From Acidobacteriota bacterium (GTDB taxonomy: Bacteria; Acidobacteriota; Holophagae; Thermotomaculales; Thermotomaculaceae), in assembly GCA_027067895.1 (NCBI GenBank), contig JAMOUY010000020.1, positions 1 through 16,149 of the forward strand: a DNA stretch of 16,149 nt, in the 5' to 3' direction. Positions 7,752 to 15,109 of the stretch are shown piece by piece. The stretch's first letter is position 1. Every line of letters begins with the position of its first letter. Both the position numbers and the translations under genes were made by a program. The notes under the pieces are model-generated. The model ran no database searches. It had not been told where the DNA came from and was given only the letters and a program-made list of their open reading frames with translations.

Positions 7752-10638
7752 AGTAGACAATAAGGTTTCTTCCCGATTGTTTTGCTTGATAGAGTTTTTT
7801 GTCAACATCAATTAATAGATTTTCTATGTCTCGGTTTGAACCGTCTTTGGTTAAATCCAGAGAGGCTACTCCGGCGCTTATTGTTAATCTGATTATGTCT
7901 CCTTTGTAGTTGAAGGTTTTTTCTTCAACTATTTTTCTTAATTTTTCCGCGGTTTTTTTGGCTCCTTCCAAGTTTGTTTTGGGAAGTATTATCAAAAATT
8001 CTTCCCCGCCCCACCTTGCCACAATATCCGCTTTTCTCGTGTTTTCTTCAAGAAGTTTTGCTAATTCTTTCAAAACATAGTCGCCTGCATCGTGTCCGTA
8101 TGTGTCGTTAATGATTTTGAAAAAATCTATGTCTATCAAAATAAAGGATATGTTGTAATTAGGTTCTCTGTCGGCAAGTTTTTGGAATAGTCTCAATACT
8201 TTCATGGCATGACGCCTGTTGTATAATCCCGTAAGAAAGTCTTTTTCCGCCATTTCTTTCAAAAGTTCGTTTTTTTCTTTGAGTTTTTCATTTGCTATTC
8301 TTAATTGTTCTGTTTTTTCGGCAACAAGTTTGTCAAGGTATTCTTTTTCTTTTTTAAGTTTTGTTGTTCTGATATGCACGATTAAAAGAGTTATTAGTCC
8401 TCCTCCGACAATAAAAAGAAGCAAAGCAAGGAAAATAAATCCGATTTTGGCCCACCACGGTTTTTTTACTTTTAGTTTAAGAATTTTTTTCTCAATTGAT
8501 TCTTTGTGTCCTGAATAGTTTATGATTTTCATGTAGAGGTCGTATTCCCCGTATGACAAAAAGTTGAAGTTTATTGTTGTGTTTTTCAGGTTGTCAATTT
8601 TTTTCCATTCCGGACTTTCTCCCATAAGTTTATAAAAAATGCTTATGCTGTATTCGTTTCTAAACCATATAATGTCAAAGTTTAATGTTATGTCTTTTGC
8701 GCCGTATGGAAGTATGGCAAGTTTGTTTGATGGGTAAATTTTTGTTTTTCTTCCTTTGTAAAAATAGGTAATATTTTCCAGAAATATTTTCGGGTTAAAT
8801 TTTTCTTTGCTTTCCAAAATTGCTTTTTGGTTGATTTTTGCTATTCCTCCGAATGTGCCTATCCAAATGTTGTTTTGGTTGTCCATGCAAATTGCGTTGT
8901 GTGTTGTAAATTCGTCTCCGGGAAGCCCTTCGTCAATGGTGAATATTTGGATTACTTTTTCTTTTTTTGCGTCAAACAGGCAAGTCCCTCTGTCTGTTCC
9001 AACCCAAATGTATCTTTTTAAAGGTAGAATTGCAATTGTGCTGTAATTTGGGAAACCGTTTTTGCTGTCATAGAGTGTGGCTATGCCGTTTTCAACTTTT
9101 ATCAGTCCGTAATTACATGCCGCCCATATTTTTCCGTCCTGATATCTTACCGCATAGGTGATGGTGAATTCATTTCTAAGGTTTTGAATAATTTGAGAGA
9201 ATTGTCCGTTTTTGTATTTGACTATCCCCGCTCCGTATGTGGCAAGGTATATGTTTCCGTTATCGTCTTTTGCAAGCGCTCTTATGTATGATGCAGGCAG
9301 TCCGTTTGCAAGGGTATAGATTTTCCATTTTCCTTTTTTATACACGGCAAAACCGTTTTTGGTTGCGGCGTATAACGAGTTGTTTGCGTATAAAAGGTCG
9401 GTAACTTTGTTATAAGGAAGTGAGTTGTTTTCTTTTTTAAATATTGTCTGCTTTCCGTTTGGCGAAAGTTTTAGTATTCCTCCCCCCTCGGTGGCAAAGT
9501 AATAATTGTTTTTATCGTCTTTTTCTATGTCCCAGACAACATATTGGTTCAAATATTCGTTATTTAATTTGCTTGTGTTTTCTCCTTTGATTATGTAAAC
9601 GCCCCTGTTTGTTCCCGTCCAGATTTCTTTTTTTTCTTTGTCCCAATAAAGAGAGATGCAACTTTGAATGTCGTCTCCGGCGACTTTTTTGTAAATAAGC
9701 ATGTGCGCGTTTACAAGTTTGGCAAGTCCTGAATTTGTGCCAATCCAAAGTGTTCCGTCGCTGCTTTTGAATATTGCGAAAACAGGTAATTCCGGAATTC
9801 CGTTTTCCGTGGTAAAAACTTTTTTTATGCCGTTTTGCAGTTTTATAAGGGATTTGTTTGTTCCTATCCAAAATTCGTTTTCTCCCGATTTTAATGCGTC
9901 AAAAATTATTAGAGTTTTGTCTTTTGATGAGAATATTTCTTTTGTTTTTGGGGTATCTTTGTTAAATGTTATGGAAAATACGTTTTTTTCACCGATTGCA
10001 AATACCGTGTTTTTTGAGTATGTTTTAAGTTTAACAGGCATATTTAAATTTGCTATTTTTTTTATTTTTTTTGTGTTGAGGTCTATTAAAAATATTTCTC
10101 CGCTTTGGTTTGCCGTAATCAGATTTCCGTTTTTTTCGGTAATTGTTTCGGGTTTTATTTTTTCAAACCCAATCGGGGTGCAAATGTTTTTATCCGGACG
10201 GTATTCAAAAATACCTTGGTTTTTTACGCAGGCGTATATTTTTATTTTTTCTTGTTTTTCGGTATTGCACAAAGCGGTAAAGTCGGTTATTTCCCCTTCT
10301 ATGGGGACTTTTTTAAAATAATCTTCTTTTTCGTTTTTAAACGACAAGCCTTGAAATGTCAATACAAATACCGAGCCTGTTTGTGTCGGGAGTATTTTTA
10401 TAATTGATATGTCTGGCAGTCCTTCTTTAAGTCCGAAGTTGTTGAATTTGAATCCGTTAAACCTTGACAATCCAGAGCCGCATCCTATCCATAAGGCTCC
10501 TTTTTTGTCTTCCGTAATGTGTAAAACTTGATTTGACGCCAAACCGTCGGAAGAAGAGTAAATTCTTAACGGAAGGTATTGGGAAAAAGATATTTGGCTC
10601 AATAATGTTAAAATTAAAAAAAATAATATTTTTTTCAT
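7750..10638 (-). CDS. Periplasmic beta-propeller (Reg_prop/Y_Y_Y) transmembrane diguanylate cyclase
   Basis: Predicted to make cyclic di-GMP from two GTP in response to a periplasmic signal. Domains in order: signal peptide (1-19, MKKILFFLILTLLSQISFS); a large propeller (about 20-640) built of repeats with W-I-G-T-x-x-G signatures (LWIGCGSGL, LWIGTNSGL, IWVGTDRGT, IWIGTFGGI; at least ten visible); a Y_Y_Y domain (about 645-722); one membrane helix (about 732-754); a coiled coil (757-797); and GGDEF (800-962). The active-site motif is GGEEF (877-881). An inhibitory site RKAD (868-871) sits five residues before it, so product feedback is expected. The sensor architecture is that of Bacteroides-type hybrid kinases, here with a cyclase output. 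The signal peptide fixes the start. There is no Shine-Dalgarno, and TATAAT lies six bases before the ATG. Confidence 0.94.
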   Translation of the reverse strand: MKKILFFLILTLLSQISFSQYLPLRIYSSSDGLASNQVLHITEDKKGALWIGCGSGLSRFNGFKFNNFGLKEGLPDISIIKILPTQTGSVFVLTFQGLSFKNEKEDYFKKVPIEGEITDFTALCNTEKQEKIKIYACVKNQGIFEYRPDKNICTPIGFEKIKPETITEKNGNLITANQSGEIFLIDLNTKKIKKIANLNMPVKLKTYSKNTVFAIGEKNVFSITFNKDTPKTKEIFSSKDKTLIIFDALKSGENEFWIGTNKSLIKLQNGIKKVFTTENGIPELPVFAIFKSSDGTLWIGTNSGLAKLVNAHMLIYKKVAGDDIQSCISLYWDKEKKEIWTGTNRGVYIIKGENTSKLNNEYLNQYVVWDIEKDDKNNYYFATEGGGILKLSPNGKQTIFKKENNSLPYNKVTDLLYANNSLYAATKNGFAVYKKGKWKIYTLANGLPASYIRALAKDDNGNIYLATYGAGIVKYKNGQFSQIIQNLRNEFTITYAVRYQDGKIWAACNYGLIKVENGIATLYDSKNGFPNYSTIAILPLKRYIWVGTDRGTCLFDAKKEKVIQIFTIDEGLPGDEFTTHNAICMDNQNNIWIGTFGGIAKINQKAILESKEKFNPKIFLENITYFYKGRKTKIYPSNKLAILPYGAKDITLNFDIIWFRNEYSISIFYKLMGESPEWKKIDNLKNTTINFNFLSYGEYDLYMKIINYSGHKESIEKKILKLKVKKPWWAKIGFIFLALLLFIVGGGLITLLIVHIRTTKLKKEKEYLDKLVAEKTEQLRIANEKLKEKNELLKEMAEKDFLTGLYNRRHAMKVLRLFQKLADREPNYNISFILIDIDFFKIINDTYGHDAGDYVLKELAKLLEENTRKADIVARWGGEEFLIILPKTNLEGAKKTAEKLRKIVEEKTFNYKGDIIRLTISAGVASLDLTKDGSNRDIENLLIDVDKKLYQAKQSGRNLIVY

Positions 10639-10644
10639 GCGAGT

Positions 10645-10672
10645 ATTATAACAATTTTTTGTTTATAAACAA
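10645..10672 (-). promoter_or_regulatory. Promoter of the diguanylate cyclase gene, probably producing a leaderless mRNA
   Basis: On the minus strand a perfect -10 TATAAT (10650-10645) lies 16 bases from a weak -35-like TTGTTT (10672-10667). Only six bases (ACTCGC) separate the -10 from the ATG at 10638, so transcription should begin at or within a base or two of the start codon. No Shine-Dalgarno precedes the ATG. This would give a leaderless transcript and separate the gene from the upstream phosphatase operon. Confidence 0.6.
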
Positions 10673-10674
10673 AA
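10657..10674. promoter_or_regulatory. Perfect 18-bp AT-rich palindrome over the -35 region, candidate operator
   Basis: TTTTGTTTATAAACAAAA reads the same on both strands and covers the likely -35 region of the diguanylate cyclase promoter. It sits between the phosphatase stop (10687) and that promoter. A dimeric repressor or activator could bind here. It lacks a T-run on the minus strand, so it is a poor terminator. In AT-rich DNA such symmetry can arise by chance; the two C/G positions give it some weight. Confidence 0.4.
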
Positions 10675-10686
10675 TAAACAAGTGTT

Positions 10687-12183
10687 TCAGTTTCTTTTGA
10701 CATAAATATAGGTTATATCGTCTTTAAATTTTCCGTTTGAAAATTTAAAAAACTTTTCCATGAATTTTTTGTCAATATCGGGATAGGCGGAAAATTCTTT
10801 CAGGGTTTTAATTATCCTGTTTTCTCCGAATTCTTCGCCATTTTCGTTTTCCGCTTCCGATATACCGTCGGTGTACATAAAAATAAAGTCCCCTTTTTCA
10901 AATTCTATCGATTCCGTTTGATAGATGGCAAAGTCCAAAAGTCCGATTACAGGCCCTCCTTTTCTTAACTGAATTATTTTGTCTTTTTTAAACAGAAGCG
11001 GCGGCGTATGTCCCGCATTGAGATATTCTATCGTTTCCGTGTTTTTGTCGTAAAGAAGGATTGACATTGCGACAAATTTGTTTCCCTCTGTGGTTGATAT
11101 GAGAAGTTTGTTTAAGGTGTTTGCCATGTCGGTAAGGTTATAGTTGTCTTTCAATACCATGGTTTTTATTGATGACTGCACGGCGGACATAATGAGTGAG
11201 GCAGGCACTCCTTTCCCCGAAACGTCGGCAATAATTATCAGCGTTTTGCCTTTGTCTAAGGGAATTATGTCATAGTAATCCCCGCCGACTTGATTGTAGG
11301 TAATCATTTCGGTTTTTATGGAAAGTCCTTCAATTTCCGGCAGTTTTTCGGGCAGAAGTTTTCTTTGAATTTCCCTTGCGATTTTAATCTCTTTTTCAAG
11401 TTTTTCTTTTTCAATTAGTTGTTCAATCATTTTCAGGTTTTCTATATTTGTGTAAAGCAGGTTTAAAACAATTTGAGCGAAATGAATGTCCGAATGGGAA
11501 GGTGTTTTACCGTTGAGTTTTTTTCCCAAAAATGCCGTGATGTAGTTTATCTCTATTTTTTTTCTTCCTTTTTTCGGCTTTTCCAAATCAATGTTTTTTA
11601 GAAAAATGATTTCTTTCCCGTCTCTGTTGATTTTTATTCCGATTTCCATTATTCCTATGCTTCCGGAAATTATGTTCATGCAGATATTTACCGCTTTTTC
11701 AATGTCGGGGGTTAAAAGAAGTTCCTTGCTTGTTTCAAAAAGTGATTCAAATTGAAGTATTTTTCTGTTTAATTCCCTGTTTGTTTCTTTTAGTTTACTG
11801 ATGTTTTCTATGTTTTTGATTAAAACCGAGGAAAGTTGACATATTCCTTCAATAAAATCCGTTTCGTTTTTTGACAAAGAAATTGTTTCTTTTTCCCCGC
11901 CTAAAAATATTTCTCCCAATTTTGTTTTTCCGAAAACCAAATTTCTTTTTATAAGGTATTTTTTTTGCTCTTTTCCTTTGACAATTTCAACGTTTTTTAC
12001 CGATATTTTGCCGTGTTTTATTCTCAATCTTCCCATTAAAGTTAGAATTGTCAAATTTGCAATGTTTTTCAGGGAAATATTTTCCTTTGCGTTTGAGACA
12101 AACTCTATAAAGGTTTGCAGGTCAAGGCTTGTCCGCTCGTTTTTAGGATATTTTTTTGACGAGTTTGCAGAAGTGTTTTCCAT
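10687..12183 (-). CDS. SpoIIE/RsbU-like PP2C serine phosphatase with N-terminal GAF-like region
   Basis: A PPM-family phosphatase of the type that dephosphorylates STAS anti-anti-sigma proteins. The C-terminal domain (about 255-498) has QVGGDYYDI, ADVSGKGVPASL, AGHTPPLLF, YTDGISEAEN and FKDDIT, so the metal-binding aspartates are intact. A short helix (KEIKIAREIQRKLLPEKLP) before the domain is the usual RsbU linker. Residues 1-235 are weakly GAF-like, with coiled segments at about 125-145 and 225-250; no membrane segment or receiver is seen. I chose ATG 12183 (498 aa). A TTG at 12201 would add six residues and has no better Shine-Dalgarno. It overlaps the RsbW-like gene by 41 bases, so the two are co-expressed. 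It is the likely activator of the STAS/RsbW pair upstream. Confidence 0.92.
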   Translation of the reverse strand: MENTSANSSKKYPKNERTSLDLQTFIEFVSNAKENISLKNIANLTILTLMGRLRIKHGKISVKNVEIVKGKEQKKYLIKRNLVFGKTKLGEIFLGGEKETISLSKNETDFIEGICQLSSVLIKNIENISKLKETNRELNRKILQFESLFETSKELLLTPDIEKAVNICMNIISGSIGIMEIGIKINRDGKEIIFLKNIDLEKPKKGRKKIEINYITAFLGKKLNGKTPSHSDIHFAQIVLNLLYTNIENLKMIEQLIEKEKLEKEIKIAREIQRKLLPEKLPEIEGLSIKTEMITYNQVGGDYYDIIPLDKGKTLIIIADVSGKGVPASLIMSAVQSSIKTMVLKDNYNLTDMANTLNKLLISTTEGNKFVAMSILLYDKNTETIEYLNAGHTPPLLFKKDKIIQLRKGGPVIGLLDFAIYQTESIEFEKGDFIFMYTDGISEAENENGEEFGENRIIKTLKEFSAYPDIDKKFMEKFFKFSNGKFKDDITYIYVKRN

Positions 12184-12565
12184 TTTCGTTTCCGTATTCA
12201 ACAGAGTCCATAAATTTAATCATCAGCATAATTCCCAGTCCGCCTTTTTGGTATTTTTTCAAATATTCCTTCATGTCGGGGAAAACAAGTTTGTCTGGGG
12301 ACAGGGGAATTCCCGTGTGGTAAATTTTTATTGTAAGAGTATCGTTTTCGTAAACATACTCTATCTCAACGTCTTTTTTGTCGTCGTATTTGTATGCGTG
12401 TTTTATTGTGTTTGTCAAAGCCTCGTCTACCGCAAGGGAAATATTTTTAGCCTCTTCGTTTTCCGTTTTTAAAAGAGACAAAAAATCAAGAGTGAGTTTG
12501 TTTATAAGGCTTAAATATTCTGTTGAGGCTTTGATTGTGGTTTTGAGGTAAAGTTTTTTAGCCAT
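12143..12565 (-). CDS. RsbW-like anti-sigma/serine kinase (HATPase_c_2), G1 Asp replaced
   Basis: A 140-aa GHKL ATPase-fold protein of the RsbW/SpoIIAB type, which would phosphorylate the neighbouring STAS protein and bind a sigma factor or another target. Seen directly: N-box SLAVDEALTNTIKHAY (E48, N52) and the glycine-rich KGGLGIMLM (G2, 107-115). The G1 box, normally DxGxG, reads HTGIP, with His83 where the adenine-contacting Asp is expected. Start: ATG 12565, preceded by GAGG; the TTG at 12574 upstream is less likely. The ATG overlaps the STAS stop by eight bases (ATGGCTAA), so translation is coupled. Its tail overlaps the phosphatase gene. No sigma factor gene is in the window, so the target is unknown. 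Confidence 0.88.
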   Translation of the reverse strand: MAKKLYLKTTIKASTEYLSLINKLTLDFLSLLKTENEEAKNISLAVDEALTNTIKHAYKYDDKKDVEIEYVYENDTLTIKIYHTGIPLSPDKLVFPDMKEYLKKYQKGGLGIMLMIKFMDSVEYGNENGKHFCKLVKKIS

Positions 12566-12908
12566 TTTCCTCAAATGCCTTTAATCCTTCTTCAAGAGAC
12601 GGATAGATTTTGAAAAGTTCGGTAAAGCCCAAAATATCAAAAACTCTGTAAACGCTTGGGGAAGTGTTGCAAAGTTTTATGTCTCCGCCGTTGTTTTTCA
12701 CGGTTTCTATTACGCCCATAAGCGCGCCCAGTCCCGCTGAGGAAATATAGTCAAGGTTTTTGCAGTCAATAAGAATTTTGTAGTTGTTGTTTTCAACAAT
12801 TTGGTGCAGTTTTTTTTCAAATTCGTTAACCGTATGGGCGTTAATATCTCCCTGTACCTCCAAAATCGTTATGCCTTTTTCTTTTGATACGTTAAGTTTA
12901 ATATCCAT
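12558..12908 (-). CDS. STAS-domain anti-anti-sigma factor (RsbV/SpoIIAA type)
   Basis: A 116-aa single-domain STAS protein, the switch component of a partner-switching system. Seen directly: the strand-turn GDINAHTVNEFEKKL at about 20-34, then the family centre LDYISSAGLGALMG. By alignment the phosphoacceptor is Ser57, with Ser56 where RsbV has Asp. Unphosphorylated, it should bind the RsbW-like protein encoded next. That kinase would phosphorylate it, and the downstream PP2C phosphatase would reset it. The ATG follows AGGTG with good spacing. It lies 64 bases downstream of folK on the same strand in an AT-rich gap with no clear terminator, so it may be read from the folK promoter; a separate promoter is not excluded. 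Confidence 0.93.
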   Translation of the reverse strand: MDIKLNVSKEKGITILEVQGDINAHTVNEFEKKLHQIVENNNYKILIDCKNLDYISSAGLGALMGVIETVKNNGGDIKLCNTSPSVYRVFDILGFTELFKIYPSLEEGLKAFEENG

Positions 12909-12972
12909 ACTGCACCTCGCTTTTTTTAAATACGATTTGTTTTTATTTTTGTTTTTCCAAATCTTGTTTTTT

Positions 12973-13473
12973 TCATTTTTTCATCGCTATTTTTTTAGGT
13001 TCGCTCTGTTTGTCGGGACATTTTTTCAGAAGTTGTTTTACGGTGAGTTTTTCGTTAACTGGAATGTAATCCGGCATAAGCTCGGATAGAGGAAAAAGGA
13101 CGAACATTCTGTTTCTGTATTCACCATGAGGGATTTGAAGGTTATATGTTTGAGTGCATACCCTTTCGTAAAAAATTATGTCTATATCAATATTGCGGGG
13201 CCCCTTTTCTATTTTGGTATTTCTTCCCATTCTTTTTTCAATTTGTTTTATCATTCTCAAAAGTTTAAACGGGGTTATTGCTGTTGAAAAAACGCCGACG
13301 CAATTTATAAAATCCGGTTGGTTTGTGTAATCAACGGGTTTGGTATTGTAAAACGACGAAAGTTTTTCAAGTTTTACTCCGTTTGTTTCAAGAAATTTCA
13401 ATGCGGTTTTAATATTTTCTTCTCTTTTTCCTTCATTGCTTCCGAAAGCAAGAACCACTTTTTCATTGTCCAT
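12973..13473 (-). CDS. folK: 2-amino-4-hydroxy-6-hydroxymethyldihydropteridine diphosphokinase
   Basis: FolK transfers pyrophosphate from ATP to the pterin alcohol in folate synthesis, before dihydropteroate synthase. Seen directly: N-terminal FGSNEGKREENI (10-21), the pterin-binding QPDFINCV (52-59), RMGR (81-84), and the signature KGPRNIDIDIIFY (90-102), whose two aspartates bind magnesium. It ends with the family block IPHGEYRNRMFVLFPLSEL; Gly117 replaces the usual proline of PHP. The length, 166 aa, is normal. The ATG follows a clear AGGAAGAGG. Other folate genes are absent nearby. It appears to head a minus-strand run with the STAS/RsbW/RsbU genes, a metabolically unrelated arrangement. 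Confidence 0.96.
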   Translation of the reverse strand: MDNEKVVLAFGSNEGKREENIKTALKFLETNGVKLEKLSSFYNTKPVDYTNQPDFINCVGVFSTAITPFKLLRMIKQIEKRMGRNTKIEKGPRNIDIDIIFYERVCTQTYNLQIPHGEYRNRMFVLFPLSELMPDYIPVNEKLTVKQLLKKCPDKQSEPKKIAMKK

Positions 13474-13506
13474 ATTTGCCTCTTCCTATAAAATATTAAC
13501 AAGTGT

Positions 13507-13513
13507 TATTATA
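13507..13513. promoter_or_regulatory. Overlapping divergent -10 elements between folK and the plus-strand gene
   Basis: On the minus strand TGGTATAAT (13516-13508) is an extended -10 with perfect TATAAT. It gives a start near 13501 and a leader of about 28 bases into folK with its Shine-Dalgarno. On the plus strand TATTAT (13507-13512) overlaps it and would start near 13519, ahead of AGGGGAG (13535-13541) and the ATG at 13548. Neither direction has a good -35. The minus element is the better supported. Confidence 0.5.
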
Positions 13514-13547
13514 CCATTGTTTTGGTGATATTGCAGGGGAGTAAAAA

Positions 13548-14351
13548 ATGAAAAATAATATTGAAAACTTTGTTAAAAGTTTCGGCAAAGTGGATAAAAA
13601 CGGTTTTTTTAAATTTGAGGGAGAGTTTTACAGATATAAAAAAGAGGCGGATAATTTTGTTTTCTCCAAATTAAAGTGCGAAAATTTTTATGATTTATTT
13701 AAGATTGTTGCGGAAAGCAAATTGGATTTATTTATGAAAACGGTTGAGGGATTTATCCACAACACAAACGGCAAACTTACCCCCGTTTTTTCAAGACTCG
13801 GACTGCTTGAATCAAAAATAGAGGAAGTTAAGGATTTTCCCGAATTCAGGGGCGGGTACAGGGTTTATGAAAAAATTTTCAATTCCGTAAAAGTGCTTAT
13901 AGAAATTTACGACTGCATAGGCGATTTTCTTGAAGCATCAACATTTGCAGGCAAGAAACCGATAAATCTCAAAAGATTTTTTGAAGGATACTATCACGCT
14001 GTAATAACGGATAGAGAGGTAAAACACAATGTGGTTTTTTCTTTGAATATTTCGGAAAATGCGAATATTACAGTCTTTAACAATGCCTTTGTAAAAACGG
14101 TGTATTTTTTGGGCGAATCGGTTTTTGCGCAAATCAGAGGCAAAGAAAAAAGCGTTAAATATGAAATTTCTGCTGACAACACAAATGAAGCGGAATTTAT
14201 GTCGGATATTTTCCCGTTTGATTTCAATTCCGAAGATTTAGACCCTGCAATGCTTCAATCTTCTATGTATTTTGAGTTTTTCAAAGAAGTGTGCCAAAAA
14301 AATGAAATTAATTTTGAAGAATTTGATTCTGGAATAAGGATAAAAATTTAA
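13548..14351 (+). CDS. Unrecognised protein, resembles a histidine kinase with a degenerate ATPase domain
   Basis: I do not recognise a named family. The 267-aa protein has no signal peptide or membrane segment. Residues 1-60 may form a small alpha/beta N-domain. At 67-91 the segment EGFIHNTNGKLTPVFSRLGL looks like the H-box helix of histidine kinases (compare H-x-x-x-x-x-LTPI-x-x-x-x-ELL), with His71 as possible phosphoacceptor. A second helix follows at about 104-130, as in a DHp hairpin. Residues 139-267 follow the strand/helix order of a GHKL domain (INLKRFF start, DSGIRIKI end). However, the N-box asparagine, the DxGxG and the GLGL glycines are all missing, so ATP binding is unlikely. 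This is the layout of Spo0B/ChpT-type phosphotransferases. The start follows AGGGGAG. The stop overlaps the tadA start by one base. Confidence 0.75.
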   Translation: MKNNIENFVKSFGKVDKNGFFKFEGEFYRYKKEADNFVFSKLKCENFYDLFKIVAESKLDLFMKTVEGFIHNTNGKLTPVFSRLGLLESKIEEVKDFPEFRGGYRVYEKIFNSVKVLIEIYDCIGDFLEASTFAGKKPINLKRFFEGYYHAVITDREVKHNVVFSLNISENANITVFNNAFVKTVYFLGESVFAQIRGKEKSVKYEISADNTNEAEFMSDIFPFDFNSEDLDPAMLQSSMYFEFFKEVCQKNEINFEEFDSGIRIKI

Positions 14352-14830
14352 TGTCGTTTACCGAGCAGGATGTTTATTTTATGAAACTTGCCTTTGAAGA
14401 GGCCACAAGGGCTTTTGACAGGGACGAAGTGCCAATAGGCGCTGTTGTTGTTTCCGAAAACGGCGTTATTTTGGGAAGGGGATACAACTGCCCCATTTCC
14501 TCAAACGACCCTACGGCGCATGCGGAAATTATCGCCATAAGAGAGGCTTCGTCTTATGAAAAAAATTACAGGCTTTTAGGCTCAACATTGTATGTGACCC
14601 TTGAACCTTGTCTTATGTGCTACGGCGCTATGGTGCATGCAAGAATTAAAAGGCTTGTTTTCGGCGCGTTTGACAAAAGAAGCGGAATAACGTCTCACCT
14701 TGAACTTATTGACAAATTAAACCTTAACCACAAGGTTGAGATAGAAGGCGGGTTGCTTGCGGAAGAATGCGGCAAACTTCTTACCGATTTTTTTGAGTTA
14801 AAAAGAAAAATGAAAAAAGAGTCAAAATAG
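14351..14830 (+). CDS. tadA: tRNA-specific adenosine deaminase
   Basis: TadA deaminates the wobble adenosine (A34) of tRNA-Arg(ACG) to inosine. Seen directly: the zinc-deaminase signature HAE (H57, E59) with PCLMC (C87, C90), plus VPIGAVVV near the N-terminus and MVHARIKRLVFGAFDKRSG after the second zinc motif, which are typical of TadA rather than of cytidine or guanine deaminases. The length, 159 aa, is normal. Its start overlaps the preceding stop (TAATG), with AGGA nearby as ribosome site. It is followed 20 bases on by tRNA-Ser, which may partly share the transcript. Confidence 0.95.
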   Translation: MSFTEQDVYFMKLAFEEATRAFDRDEVPIGAVVVSENGVILGRGYNCPISSNDPTAHAEIIAIREASSYEKNYRLLGSTLYVTLEPCLMCYGAMVHARIKRLVFGAFDKRSGITSHLELIDKLNLNHKVEIEGGLLAEECGKLLTDFFELKRKMKKESK

Positions 14831-14850
14831 TGTAAAATTTTATCCGTTGC

Positions 14851-14940
14851 GGAGGGATGCCGGAGTGGTCGAACGGGCCGCACTCGAAATGCGGTGTACC
14901 CTCGCTGGTACCCTGGGTTCGAATCCCAGTCCCTCCGCCA
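14851..14940 (+). tRNA. tRNA-Ser(CGA)
   Basis: A class II tRNA: acceptor GGAGGGA/TCCCTCC, anticodon stem CCGCA/TGCGG with loop CTCGAAA (anticodon CGA, reading UCG), a long variable arm (about TACCCTCGCTGGTA), T-arm CTGGG-TTCGAAT-CCCAG, discriminator G, and encoded CCA (14938-14940). It lies 20 bases after the tadA stop; I see no convincing promoter of its own. Confidence 0.97.
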
Positions 14941-15078
14941 TTTGCTTAAATAATCTTTCAGCCGAAAAAGTTTCTGTTTTGTGGAAATCTTTAAAACAAA
15001 ATGCCGTTTAAAAATCCAAAAAATATTCTGTGATAAAAAAATCCTCTCTAAATTCTTATTTTTTTTATAAAATTAAAG

Positions 15079-15107
15079 TTGATATTTGCTTTGCAATAAA
15101 TTAGAAT
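15079..15107 (+). promoter_or_regulatory. Sigma70-type promoter of the FadF/EMO-like gene
   Basis: TTGATA (15079-15084) and TAGAAT (15102-15107) are separated by 17 bases; each is a close match to consensus. The expected transcription start, about 15114, lies inside the operator at 15110-15127. The rest of the 14941-15078 gap is AT-rich and shows no gene, RNA or strong hairpin. Confidence 0.72.
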
Positions 15108-15109
15108 AA

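Noticed and set aside
9701..10321. Plus-strand open frame of 206 codons opposite the propeller gene
   Set aside because: Antisense of a well-supported propeller coding region; Phe/Ser/Ile-rich translation without family motifs.
11978..12472. Plus-strand open frame of 164 codons opposite the phosphatase and RsbW-like genes
   Set aside because: It spans the overlap of two recognised minus-strand genes and is Phe/Val-rich shadow sequence.
14941..15078. A small gene or structured RNA between tRNA-Ser and the FadF-like promoter
   Set aside because: No open frame with a ribosome site, and only a bulged AT-rich repeat (around TTTAAAAC/GTTTAAA); nothing resembling a riboswitch.
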